Source of the DNA: 43-108 sp001915545
Lineage (GTDB): Bacteria; Bacteroidota; Bacteroidia; Bacteroidales; Bacteroidaceae
Length of the DNA stretch: 18,091 nt
Assembly: GCA_902491215.1 (NCBI GenBank)
Contig: CABUGV010000053.1
Location: 1-18,091, forward strand
Direction of reading: 5' to 3'
In this document: positions 5,617-12,840 of the stretch, piece after piece
Numbering within the stretch: position 1 is the first letter of the stretch
Layout of the letters: each line of letters opens with the position of its first letter
Position numbers and translations under genes: made by a program
The notes under the pieces: model-generated
What the model saw: only the letters and a program-made list of their open reading frames with translations
What the model was told of the DNA's origin: nothing
Databases searched by the model: none

Positions 5617-6867
5617 ATGGATATACAGTTGAAGAAGAAACCTTGGTACGTGCGTTTCCGTTATGCACTTGCAGGAGGAGCAGTCGTTGCGGGATTGATG
5701 GTTTATGCACTTGTGCAGATGGCTGGTCCCCGACGCATGCGCATCGATATGGAGCAGATTCAGACGGCTGTCGTGGCAGAAGACGAGTTCATGGAATACG
5801 TCGACGTCGAAGGAGTGGTGCAGCCGATAATGACACTCGTTGTGAATGCGCGTGAGGGGGGAAACGTGGAACGCATTGCCGTAGAGGACGGCAAGCACAT
5901 GAGGAAGGGCGACACGATACTGGTGCTCTCGAATACGGCTCTCATGCGCGACATCGACGACTGCCGCGACGAATGGGCAAAGCAGTGCATGACATACCGC
6001 GAGCAGGAATTGGAGATGGAACAGCGTACCCTCACACTTAGACAGCAGACACTCGAGGCACAGTTTGAGCTCGACAAGATTCGCAAGAATTTCGAACTCG
6101 AGAAGGAGGAGTTTGCCATGGGAGTAAGGAGCCGTGCACAGCTGAATGTGTCGGAGGACGAGTACCGCTACAGAATGAAGGCAACGAGGCTGAAGTTGGA
6201 AAGTCTTAGGAGCGACTCGGCTATGACGGCCATAAGGAAGGAGATGCTCCATGCCGACAGGATGAGGGAGGAGAAGAAGCTGGAGAGAAGTCTCGAACGC
6301 ATGGAGGGGCTAGTCGTACGTGCCCCTGCTGACGGACAGCTGAGCTTCGTCAAGGTTACACCCGGACAGCAGGTTGCGGCGGGACAGCAGATTGCCGAGA
6401 TAAAGATGATGGACAAGTTCAAGATTCACACCACGATGAATGAGTACTACGTCGACCGCATCACTACGGGCCTCCCTGCCTCCATCACCTATCAGGGGCG
6501 CAAGTACATGCTTCGTGTCAGCAGGGTTGTGCCAGAGGTGAAGGAACGTACGTTCGAGGTTGACCTTGTTTTTGACGGCGACGACATGCCCGACAACGTG
6601 CGTCTGGGAAAGAGCTACCGTGTGCAGATTGAGCTCGGACAACCGGAGAAGACCTTGGTTGTTGCCCGTGGAGGTTTCTATCAGTACACCGGCGGCAACT
6701 GGGTTTACAAGCTCAATGCCGACAAGACTCGGGCGGTGAAGGTGCCCGTTACCATCGGTCGTCAGAATCCTCAGCAATACGAGGTTGTCGACGGATTGAA
6801 GGCGGGCGACTGCGTGGTGACGGCCGGATATGAGAATTTCGGCGATGCCGAAGAGCTTGTTTTCTGA
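5617..6867 (+). CDS. HlyD/MacA-family periplasmic adaptor
   Basis: This 416-residue adaptor links the inner-membrane ABC permeases to the TolC channel. An N-terminal membrane anchor spans about 16-36 after a basic KKKPWYVRFR stretch, giving a short cytoplasmic tail and no cleavable signal. The first half of the lipoyl domain is around 68-105 (NAREGGNVERIAVEDG, then KGDTILVL). A long charged coiled coil follows at about 110-230, and the second lipoyl half at 231-262 (VVRAPADGQLSFVKVTPGQQ, then AGQQIAEI). Beta-barrel and membrane-proximal domains follow to the end (KVPVTIGRQNPQQYEVVDGL, then KAGDCVVTAGYENF). This order is that of MacA-type adaptors. The start ATG was chosen as the first in frame before the basic stretch. 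Confidence 0.93.
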   Translation: MDIQLKKKPWYVRFRYALAGGAVVAGLMVYALVQMAGPRRMRIDMEQIQTAVVAEDEFMEYVDVEGVVQPIMTLVVNAREGGNVERIAVEDGKHMRKGDTILVLSNTALMRDIDDCRDEWAKQCMTYREQELEMEQRTLTLRQQTLEAQFELDKIRKNFELEKEEFAMGVRSRAQLNVSEDEYRYRMKATRLKLESLRSDSAMTAIRKEMLHADRMREEKKLERSLERMEGLVVRAPADGQLSFVKVTPGQQVAAGQQIAEIKMMDKFKIHTTMNEYYVDRITTGLPASITYQGRKYMLRVSRVVPEVKERTFEVDLVFDGDDMPDNVRLGKSYRVQIELGQPEKTLVVARGGFYQYTGGNWVYKLNADKTRAVKVPVTIGRQNPQQYEVVDGLKAGDCVVTAGYENFGDAEELVF

Positions 6868-6927
6868 CGCTTTTTCGAAAATGTTCTTAACTTTAAAGTC
6901 ATAAAATCACTGAAAAACGTATTTTGT

Positions 6928-9213
6928 ATGATTGTTCATTACATAAAGGTGGCTCTCAGAAATCTCATGAAGCATAGGGTGCACAGTTTCATCTCCGCCC
7001 TTTGCCTGGCTTTGGGCATCATGGTTTTCTCTGTTGTCTGCCTGTTTGTGTCGAGGTTCGTGTTCAGCGGCAGGCCTGCTTCCAACGAGGTAAGGGTGTC
7101 AGTTGAAGAATACGGCGGAGAAGACACGGACAACGTTTCCTATTTTATGCGTGCAGAAATTTTCCGCGATATGCAGAGAGCCTGCTCGGGCATTGTCGAC
7201 ACACTCGTGGCATCGTCGTTCACACGCAATGCCGAGATAGAGGTTTCTTCCTCCGACGGCAGTGTACAGCCTTACGAAATTGTATATAAGACAGTAGGCG
7301 GCGCCTACTTCTCATACACTCGCATGCCTATGCTCTACGGTACGCGCCTGCCGGTGAAGCCTGATGAAGTTGTAATCACGAGCAGTTTTGCCGAACGCCT
7401 CGGCAAGGATGTGAACCCTGTAGGAATGACAGTACGCCTGACAGACGGAAACGGTGTTTACGAGATTGTGAATGTTGCCGACGATTCCTCCGACTTCAAC
7501 CGCGAAAAGGTCGATTGTCTGTTTCCGCCGGAGATGGCTCCCGAAATGGAACTGATGTGCATGGCTGTGATAGGCCGTGGGCAGACAATCGACGATGTCA
7601 ACCGACAACTGTCGTCCGTTCGTTGGACATCCGGCGGACGGCTCTACGGAGCAGGTGTTGTACGTCAGGCCGATGACAGCACATTTGTCGGTTTCCTGAT
7701 AGCCTTCATCTCGTCGCTGGTGCTTGTTTCTGCCGTATTCAGTTTTCTGCGCTTCACTTTTCAGGAGTTCCGCATGCGCAGCCGCGAGATGGCTCTGCGC
7801 CGTTTTCTCGGCGAGGAGCGTAAGGGGCTTTTCGGTCTTCTTTCGGCCGAGGTTGCCTGCATGTTCGTCTTTTCCTGTTTTCTCTCGCTTGTGCTTACGG
7901 AGATATCCGTTCCACTGTTGGGCGAACTCTTGCCCGACAGTCGCTGGCTCGATGTGTGGGGCTGTGTAGAGGTCGAGGCGGTTGTACTCCTTGTCATGCT
8001 GGCTGCAGGCTGTGTGCTTTCCTATGTGCAGGTACAGAACGTTTGTAGAGACGGCCGTCTTTCGGCCAAGGTGAGCGGAGGCGGGCGTCACGGATTCTTC
8101 CGAAATGCCGTTCTGTGGCTCCAGGTGGCCGTGAGCGTATTCTTTCTCAGTGCCGTGTTTGCGGTGTACCTCACTCTCAATGAGACTTTCGGTGGACGCT
8201 ACATGCCGTTGTCCGATGCCGACGAAGAACGCACGTTGGTTGTGGAATGTTCTTCGGAACGTATGGCTGAAAATCTACAGACAATATGCCGTGCTGTGCA
8301 GGGAGTCCGTGGCGTGCAGGAAACCCTGTGTGTCGGCGATGCTTCGTTGAGTCCGGTGCACGGTGCGGTGATGCGTCACGTGCGTGCCGACAGCTCTGCA
8401 GTTGTGTTCAGGGCTACCACGGGCGACAGTACCTACTTCAGCTTCTTCGGCATACCGATGCGTAGCACAGGCGTTGACGTCGGAGGGCCCGATGATGTCT
8501 ACATCGATAGACATGTGGAGAAGATGCTTCGCGACGACGGACAATGGTCGGGACGCATTGAGCTCGACGGAAAGATGTACCGCATTGCCGGTGTGTTCGA
8601 AGGACTCTACAACAATGCCCCTATAAGCGGCAAGTACGGCGGTTCCGTCTTCTTCGTCTCTCCAAGCGATGCCCGCACGATGCTCCTGAAGGTGGCAGAG
8701 GGCGAGGATGTCGGCGAGGTGAGCCGTGAGGTTGAGAAAGTGGTGCGCCGCTATGTTCCGCCAACGCTCGACGTTGACATAATCCGTCTGAGTCTGCTGA
8801 GAGATGCCGACATCAGTGTTCCCGTCATGCTCGGACGTGTGCTTGCCTGTGTGTCGGCTGTGTCGCTTCTGCTTGTCGTGCTTAGCATCTGGACATCCGT
8901 TTCGCTCGATGCCGCGTGCCGTCAGAAGGAAGTGGCCCTGCGCAAGGTCAATGGAGCCTCGCCGTGGTCGATAGCTCGGCTTTTCGGCCGTTCCTACCTG
9001 TGGATATTCCTCACGGCCTTTGTGCCGGTACACATCTTTTCGCGCTTTCTGCTCATCCGCCTCATGGAGGGCAGTTCCGCACAGGCGGTGTACGGATGGG
9101 GATGGAGCGTTGCCGTTTTCCTGACGCTTGCCGTTGCGGTAGCCCTTTCGCTGGCATGGCAGATATGGAGGCTCATGCGTCTTAACCCTGCCGATGTGCT
9201 GAGGAAGGAGTGA
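6928..9213 (+). CDS. ABC transporter permease 1 (MacB/FtsX type, 8 TM)
   Basis: This 761-residue permease probably pairs with the second permease and the separate ATPase. It opens with KVALRNLMKHRVHSFISALC, typical of MacB-like domains, and TM1 at about 20-43. A large MacB_PCD-like periplasmic domain spans 44-250, with TM2 (252-275), TM3 (about 304-326) and TM4 (about 348-366). TM5 (about 395-417) starts the second half, followed by another periplasmic domain and three C-terminal helices. FtsX-type coupling motifs appear twice: SREMALRRFLGEE (285-297) and KEVALRKVNGASPWSIARLF near the C-terminus. The protein ends NPADVLRKE, as expected. It has no ATPase domain, unlike MacB of Escherichia coli. 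A 60-bp AT-rich gap precedes it. Confidence 0.9.
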   Translation: MIVHYIKVALRNLMKHRVHSFISALCLALGIMVFSVVCLFVSRFVFSGRPASNEVRVSVEEYGGEDTDNVSYFMRAEIFRDMQRACSGIVDTLVASSFTRNAEIEVSSSDGSVQPYEIVYKTVGGAYFSYTRMPMLYGTRLPVKPDEVVITSSFAERLGKDVNPVGMTVRLTDGNGVYEIVNVADDSSDFNREKVDCLFPPEMAPEMELMCMAVIGRGQTIDDVNRQLSSVRWTSGGRLYGAGVVRQADDSTFVGFLIAFISSLVLVSAVFSFLRFTFQEFRMRSREMALRRFLGEERKGLFGLLSAEVACMFVFSCFLSLVLTEISVPLLGELLPDSRWLDVWGCVEVEAVVLLVMLAAGCVLSYVQVQNVCRDGRLSAKVSGGGRHGFFRNAVLWLQVAVSVFFLSAVFAVYLTLNETFGGRYMPLSDADEERTLVVECSSERMAENLQTICRAVQGVRGVQETLCVGDASLSPVHGAVMRHVRADSSAVVFRATTGDSTYFSFFGIPMRSTGVDVGGPDDVYIDRHVEKMLRDDGQWSGRIELDGKMYRIAGVFEGLYNNAPISGKYGGSVFFVSPSDARTMLLKVAEGEDVGEVSREVEKVVRRYVPPTLDVDIIRLSLLRDADISVPVMLGRVLACVSAVSLLLVVLSIWTSVSLDAACRQKEVALRKVNGASPWSIARLFGRSYLWIFLTAFVPVHIFSRFLLIRLMEGSSAQAVYGWGWSVAVFLTLAVAVALSLAWQIWRLMRLNPADVLRKE

Positions 9214-9301
9214 GAGGAAGGCACACGAGAGATAGCATGCCGCGGTTCATTCCCCGGCTTTATATAAGAAAAATTAGTTTGTATCCTTTTTTAAAATCAT
9301 T

Positions 9302-11683
9302 ATGAAAAATATTTTTCTGTCATTGAAGATTCTGATGCGTTTCCGCACATATACTGCAATAAACATTGTAGGGCTGGCGCTGAGTCTTGCATCGGTATTT
9401 GTGCTGGTGCGCTACATCCACCAGGAACTCACTGTAAACGATTTCATACCCGACATCGACCGCAAATTCATGACCGTCGTTGTCGATGCGAAGAACGAAC
9501 GTGCGCTCTCCGACAGCTACGACTGGAACAACGATCCCGAGTACCGCAACCCGCTCGACGATTCCTCCGTCGAGTGCATGACCCGATTCATCTCGATGGA
9601 CGATGATGCACTGTCAATCGACGGATACAGATATAACGTCAAGACACTGGTGACCGATAGTCTATTCTTCAGCATGGTGCCTTACCCGCTCGTTGCCGGT
9701 ACGCTCGAACTCGCCCCCACCGATGCCCTTATTACCGCCGACGCCGCACACCGCATCTTCGGCAAGACCGATCCTATAGGCAAGTCGTTTACGGCATCTA
9801 CGGGGCAGACGGTGAAAATCGTCGGCGTCGTGGGCAAGCCGGCGACAAAGTCGTCCTTCAAGTTCGACATCGTTCTGTCCCGACAGCTCAACGACTATTG
9901 GGCATTTGCCACATACGAGATGGTGCGTCTGCGCAGTGCCGCCGATGCCGAACGGCTCAACAAGAAGAATGCCCGCCCTATGAAGCTGATTATGTATTCG
10001 GGTGAGCCTGTACACTACCAGCTCGAGTCGGTGAAGAACGTTTATTTGGACAAGAGCCTGAAGAATTATGCCATGAGCTTTCTTCTCGGCAACAAGGACA
10101 CGGTCGTCTACTATGCCGTGGCTGCCGTGCTGGTGTTTCTTGTAGGCATATTCAATTTCGTCAATCTTTATCTGGTCGTAATGCACAAGCGCGAACGCGA
10201 GATAGCTCTGAAGAAAGTGCTCGGAGCATCCAGATTCAGCATCTTCTTGCAGCTCTATATTGAAAATCTCCTGTCCATCGCCGCCTCGCTCTTCGTCGCC
10301 TGGCTGATTGTCGAGGTTGCCCGTCCGCTCGTAGCCTCCAGTCTCGACATGGATGCTGTGGCCGACATTTGCTTCGACATCCTTCTGTCGGCCTTCCTGC
10401 TTGTCCTCCTGCCGCCTCTGCTGACCATCTATCCTTTCCTGAAATTTTCTGGAGCCTCGTCGGTGCGCACAGTCAGTTCGGTTACTGGCGGACGTCGCCG
10501 CACCTCGCCTGTGCAGACGCTCCTGCTCTTCTTCCAGTATGTGCTTACCTTCTGCTTCGTTGTGGCCGCCATCTGCCTGACACGCCAGATACACTTCATG
10601 CTTGATTCCGACGTGGAATACCGAACCGACAACATTATCCAGTGCCGTTTCTGGAATCCCATAATTTCCTATTCTGAAAATATCCGCGATTTGGAAGAAA
10701 AGATGCATTCGGAGAGCGAAATAATGGAGAAGCGCATAAGCGAGTCGCCTCTCTTCACCGGCCATGCCGTCGGCGATCCGCCTTATGCCATGGGCTATCT
10801 CAAGACCTTCACCGCCGACAACGGCGAGCGTGCAGAGGCGCGCGTCGTATATGCCGACAAGCGCTACATGGAATTTTTCGGTTTCTGTTCCACTCTTGGA
10901 CGCGGATGGAGTGAGGGCGACCAGCTTACGCAGTACAAGCTCATCGCAAGCGAATCATTGTTGAAGAAGCTCCGCATCTCCGATTGGCGCAGTACCCGGA
11001 TTACGCCAGAGTCGAGACTGTGGATTTCAGGTGGCGACACGCGCAATCTGCCATACGAAATAGTGGGAGTCACCCACGATTTCCGAAGTGGACATCTCGG
11101 ACAGGCCGACGTGCCTTCGGTCTTCCTCTTCGGCAATTCCGGAGCGGACGATCTCTGGTTCATCTCCATCACCCCCGGACGTGAAACGGAAGCCGTGGAT
11201 TATCTGAAGAAAATACATAAGGAAGTGACCGGAGGAGGCGACTTCGAATATTCCTACCTCACCGACGAGATTGCACGCCTGCATGCCGACGATGTGCGTA
11301 CGGCACGTGTGATAACCTCCTTCGCCGTCATTTCCATCATCATCTCCTGCATGGGACTTCTCGGCTTCTCCATGTACGACATACGCCGCCGTTGGCGCGA
11401 GATAGGCCTGCGCAAGGTTCAGGGTGCCGAAACGTCGGACATCTGCCGTTTCCTCCTGCGCCGCTACGTGCGCATCTTCATTCCAGCCTTTGTTGTCGGG
11501 AGCGCACTTGCCTACATCGGCCTTTCCCGATACCTCGAATACTTCGCACGCCACGTCAGTCTTTCGCCGTGGATGTTCCTGCTCGGAGGCGTGGCTGTCT
11601 TCCTCATCGCAGGTCTCACCCTCTGGGTCGAGGTGCGCAAGGCTCTGCGCGTGAACCCTGCTGAAATCATACGAAGCGAATAG
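9302..11683 (+). CDS. ABC transporter permease 2 (MacB/FtsX type, 8 TM)
   Basis: This 793-residue permease shares the layout of the preceding one but has little obvious sequence similarity to it. TM1 is at about 17-37 (YTAINIVGLALSLASVFVLV), followed by a periplasmic domain to about 265. Three helices lie around 268-380, the first coupling motif being REREIALKKVLGASRFSIF. A fifth helix is near 410 (LLLFFQYVLTFCFVVAAICL). The second periplasmic domain ends with three helices and the motif RWREIGLRKVQGAE. The C-terminus NPAEIIRSE matches the family. An 88-bp gap separates it from permease 1 and contains an imperfect GC hairpin (about 9240-9260), perhaps modulating downstream expression. The two permeases probably form a heterodimer, since the operon has only one ATPase gene; this is inference. 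Confidence 0.9.
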   Translation: MKNIFLSLKILMRFRTYTAINIVGLALSLASVFVLVRYIHQELTVNDFIPDIDRKFMTVVVDAKNERALSDSYDWNNDPEYRNPLDDSSVECMTRFISMDDDALSIDGYRYNVKTLVTDSLFFSMVPYPLVAGTLELAPTDALITADAAHRIFGKTDPIGKSFTASTGQTVKIVGVVGKPATKSSFKFDIVLSRQLNDYWAFATYEMVRLRSAADAERLNKKNARPMKLIMYSGEPVHYQLESVKNVYLDKSLKNYAMSFLLGNKDTVVYYAVAAVLVFLVGIFNFVNLYLVVMHKREREIALKKVLGASRFSIFLQLYIENLLSIAASLFVAWLIVEVARPLVASSLDMDAVADICFDILLSAFLLVLLPPLLTIYPFLKFSGASSVRTVSSVTGGRRRTSPVQTLLLFFQYVLTFCFVVAAICLTRQIHFMLDSDVEYRTDNIIQCRFWNPIISYSENIRDLEEKMHSESEIMEKRISESPLFTGHAVGDPPYAMGYLKTFTADNGERAEARVVYADKRYMEFFGFCSTLGRGWSEGDQLTQYKLIASESLLKKLRISDWRSTRITPESRLWISGGDTRNLPYEIVGVTHDFRSGHLGQADVPSVFLFGNSGADDLWFISITPGRETEAVDYLKKIHKEVTGGGDFEYSYLTDEIARLHADDVRTARVITSFAVISIIISCMGLLGFSMYDIRRRWREIGLRKVQGAETSDICRFLLRRYVRIFIPAFVVGSALAYIGLSRYLEYFARHVSLSPWMFLLGGVAVFLIAGLTLWVEVRKALRVNPAEIIRSE

Positions 11684-11750
11684 AACTGCCATCGTGAGAG
11701 ACAAATATTTTTTTCGTAAATAAATAAAAACAAAAATAAACACAACCGTT

Positions 11751-12425
11751 ATGATTAGAACTGAAGATTTGCAGAAAGTGTTCCGCACTGACGAAATGGA
11801 AACCTGGGCGCTGAACAATGTGAACATAGATATAAGAAAAGGCGAGTTCGTCGCCATAATGGGCCCTTCGGGATGCGGCAAGTCTACTTTGCTCAACATC
11901 CTCGGCCTGCTCGACAATCCCACAGGAGGACACTACTGGCTCGACGGCACCGACGTCTCGTCGTTCACCGAAACCCAGCGCACCCGCCTGCGCAAGGGAG
12001 TCATAGCCTTCGTTTTTCAGAGCTTCAACCTGATTGACGAACTGAATGTCTACGAAAACATCGAGCTTCCGTTGCTTTACATGGGCGTGTCCGCATCAGA
12101 GCGCAAGAAGCGTGTGGAGGAAGTGATGGACAGGATGGCCATAGCCCATCGCGCCAAGCATTTCCCGCAGCAACTCTCCGGAGGACAACAGCAGCGTGTT
12201 GCCATAGCGCGAGCCGTAGTGTCGGGCCCTAAGCTCATACTGGCCGACGAACCGACCGGAAACCTCGACTCGCACAACGGAAAGGAGGTGATGGCACTGC
12301 TCAGTGAACTGCACCGAGAAGGAACAACCATTGTCATGGTGACCCACTCGCGCCACGATGCCGGATATGCAGACAGAATCATCAACCTGTTCGACGGTAC
12401 CGTAGTGGCTGAAACTGAACTTTGA
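11751..12425 (+). CDS. ABC transporter ATPase (MacB/LolD-like)
   Basis: This 224-residue nucleotide-binding protein should energise the two FtsX-type permeases. Walker A is GPSGCGKST (38-46), the Q-loop Gln is at 90 (AFVFQSFNL), the signature LSGGQQQRV is at 142-150, Walker B LILADEP at 162-168 with catalytic Glu167, the D-loop GNLDS at 170-174, and the switch His199 in VMVTHS. The FNLIDELNVYENIELPL and ADEPTGNLDS stretches are characteristic of the MacB/LolD/FtsE branch. It is the last gene of the exporter operon and is followed by a strong terminator. An AT-rich 67-bp leader precedes it. Confidence 0.96.
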   Translation: MIRTEDLQKVFRTDEMETWALNNVNIDIRKGEFVAIMGPSGCGKSTLLNILGLLDNPTGGHYWLDGTDVSSFTETQRTRLRKGVIAFVFQSFNLIDELNVYENIELPLLYMGVSASERKKRVEEVMDRMAIAHRAKHFPQQLSGGQQQRVAIARAVVSGPKLILADEPTGNLDSHNGKEVMALLSELHREGTTIVMVTHSRHDAGYADRIINLFDGTVVAETEL

Positions 12426-12439
12426 AACAAGGCGGTCGG

Positions 12440-12463
12440 GCCTGCATCTTGAAATTTGCAGGC
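12440..12463 (+). repeat. Perfect 7-bp hairpin just after the ATPase gene
   Basis: GCCTGCA (12440-12446) pairs exactly with TGCAGGC (12457-12463) around a 10-nt AT-rich loop. It precedes the main terminator by about 13 bp and may stabilise the 3' end of the operon mRNA. It has no T-run of its own. Confidence 0.5.
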
Positions 12464-12475
12464 GCTCGCAAGATA

Positions 12476-12522
12476 AATTCCGAGGGCTCAGGATTTTTAT
12501 TCCGGGCACTCGGAATTTTTTT
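12476..12522 (+). terminator. Rho-independent terminator of the exporter operon
   Basis: AATTCCGAG (12476-12484) pairs perfectly with CTCGGAATT (12509-12517), and the T-run extends to 12522. The loop is 24 nt. It is placed about 50 bp after the ATPase stop codon and marks the end of the GC-rich exporter region. Confidence 0.75.
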
Positions 12523-12579
12523 ATGGATTGTGAAATAGTATTTATTAATTATCATCGGAGGTTGCTTATATTGTCAGCC

Positions 12580-12593
12580 AATTTATATAAATT
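12580..12593. promoter_or_regulatory. 14-bp perfect AT palindrome over the -7 region, candidate operator
   Basis: AATTTATATAAATT is its own reverse complement and overlaps the -7 element at 12588-12595. A small XRE regulator starts 27 bp downstream. Such controllers often bind dyads over their own promoter, so autoregulation is plausible. AT-rich palindromes also arise by chance in this composition. Confidence 0.35.
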
Positions 12594-12595
12594 TG
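12588..12595 (+). promoter_or_regulatory. Bacteroides-type -7 element for the restriction-modification operon
   Basis: TAAATTTG matches the TAnnTTTG consensus exactly. The predicted start near 12602 leaves a short leader before the regulator ATG at 12621. The -33 region is imperfect: GGTTG lies about 23 bp upstream. This would drive the XRE gene and the closely spaced hsd genes. Confidence 0.5.
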
Positions 12596-12620
12596 CTTTT
12601 GGATTAAAACATTTTACTTC

Positions 12621-12827
12621 ATGGCTAATTTAAACAGACTAAAAGTTGTGCTTGTCGAACAACAGAAGACAGGAAAATGGCTTGCAGAACAAATTGGAAA
12701 ATCTAATTGTACTGTAAGTAAATGGTGTAGTAACTCCGTTCAACCAGACCTTAAAACACTTAATGATATAGCCAAAGTTCTTAATATTGATGTAAAGGAT
12801 TTGATTGTCAGCAGTGTAAAACCATAA
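12621..12827 (+). CDS. Small XRE-family helix-turn-helix regulator
   Basis: This 68-residue protein is almost entirely a Cro/C1-type HTH domain. KTGKWLAEQIGKSNCTVSKW (16-35) forms the two HTH helices, and QPDLKTLNDIAKVLNIDVKD (41-60) is the conserved C-terminal half. It lies 13 bp before hsdR on the same strand and is probably a controller of the type I system, as in many Bacteroidota hsd operons. Such a regulator could delay nuclease expression after transfer into a new host. No additional domain is present. Confidence 0.88.
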   Translation: MANLNRLKVVLVEQQKTGKWLAEQIGKSNCTVSKWCSNSVQPDLKTLNDIAKVLNIDVKDLIVSSVKP

Positions 12828-12840
12828 ATGAGTTATTGCT

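Noticed and set aside
7312..9033. Two minus-strand ORFs (259 and 252 residues) opposite permease 1
   Set aside because: They are antisense shadows of the permease frame, with no motifs, no leader and no promoter-like sequence.
9240..9260. Terminator between the two permease genes
   Set aside because: The GC hairpin is imperfect, short and followed by mixed AT sequence and not a T-run. It was only mentioned as a possible modulator.
9214..9301. Second promoter or sigma54 site before permease 2
   Set aside because: Neither a TGGCAC-N5-TTGC pattern nor an exact TAnnTTTG was found. The closest sequence (TTAGTTTG) has the wrong spacing. Read-through from permease 1 is more likely.
9662..10765. 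367-residue minus-strand ORF inside permease 2
   Set aside because: Long antisense frames are expected opposite GC-rich genes with strong third-position bias. The composition is His/Gly/Glu-rich without any family motif, while the plus-strand frame is a clear permease.
11027..11923. 298-residue minus-strand ORF spanning the permease 2 end and ATPase start
   Set aside because: It overlaps two well-supported genes and the AT-rich leader between them. No domain is recognisable.
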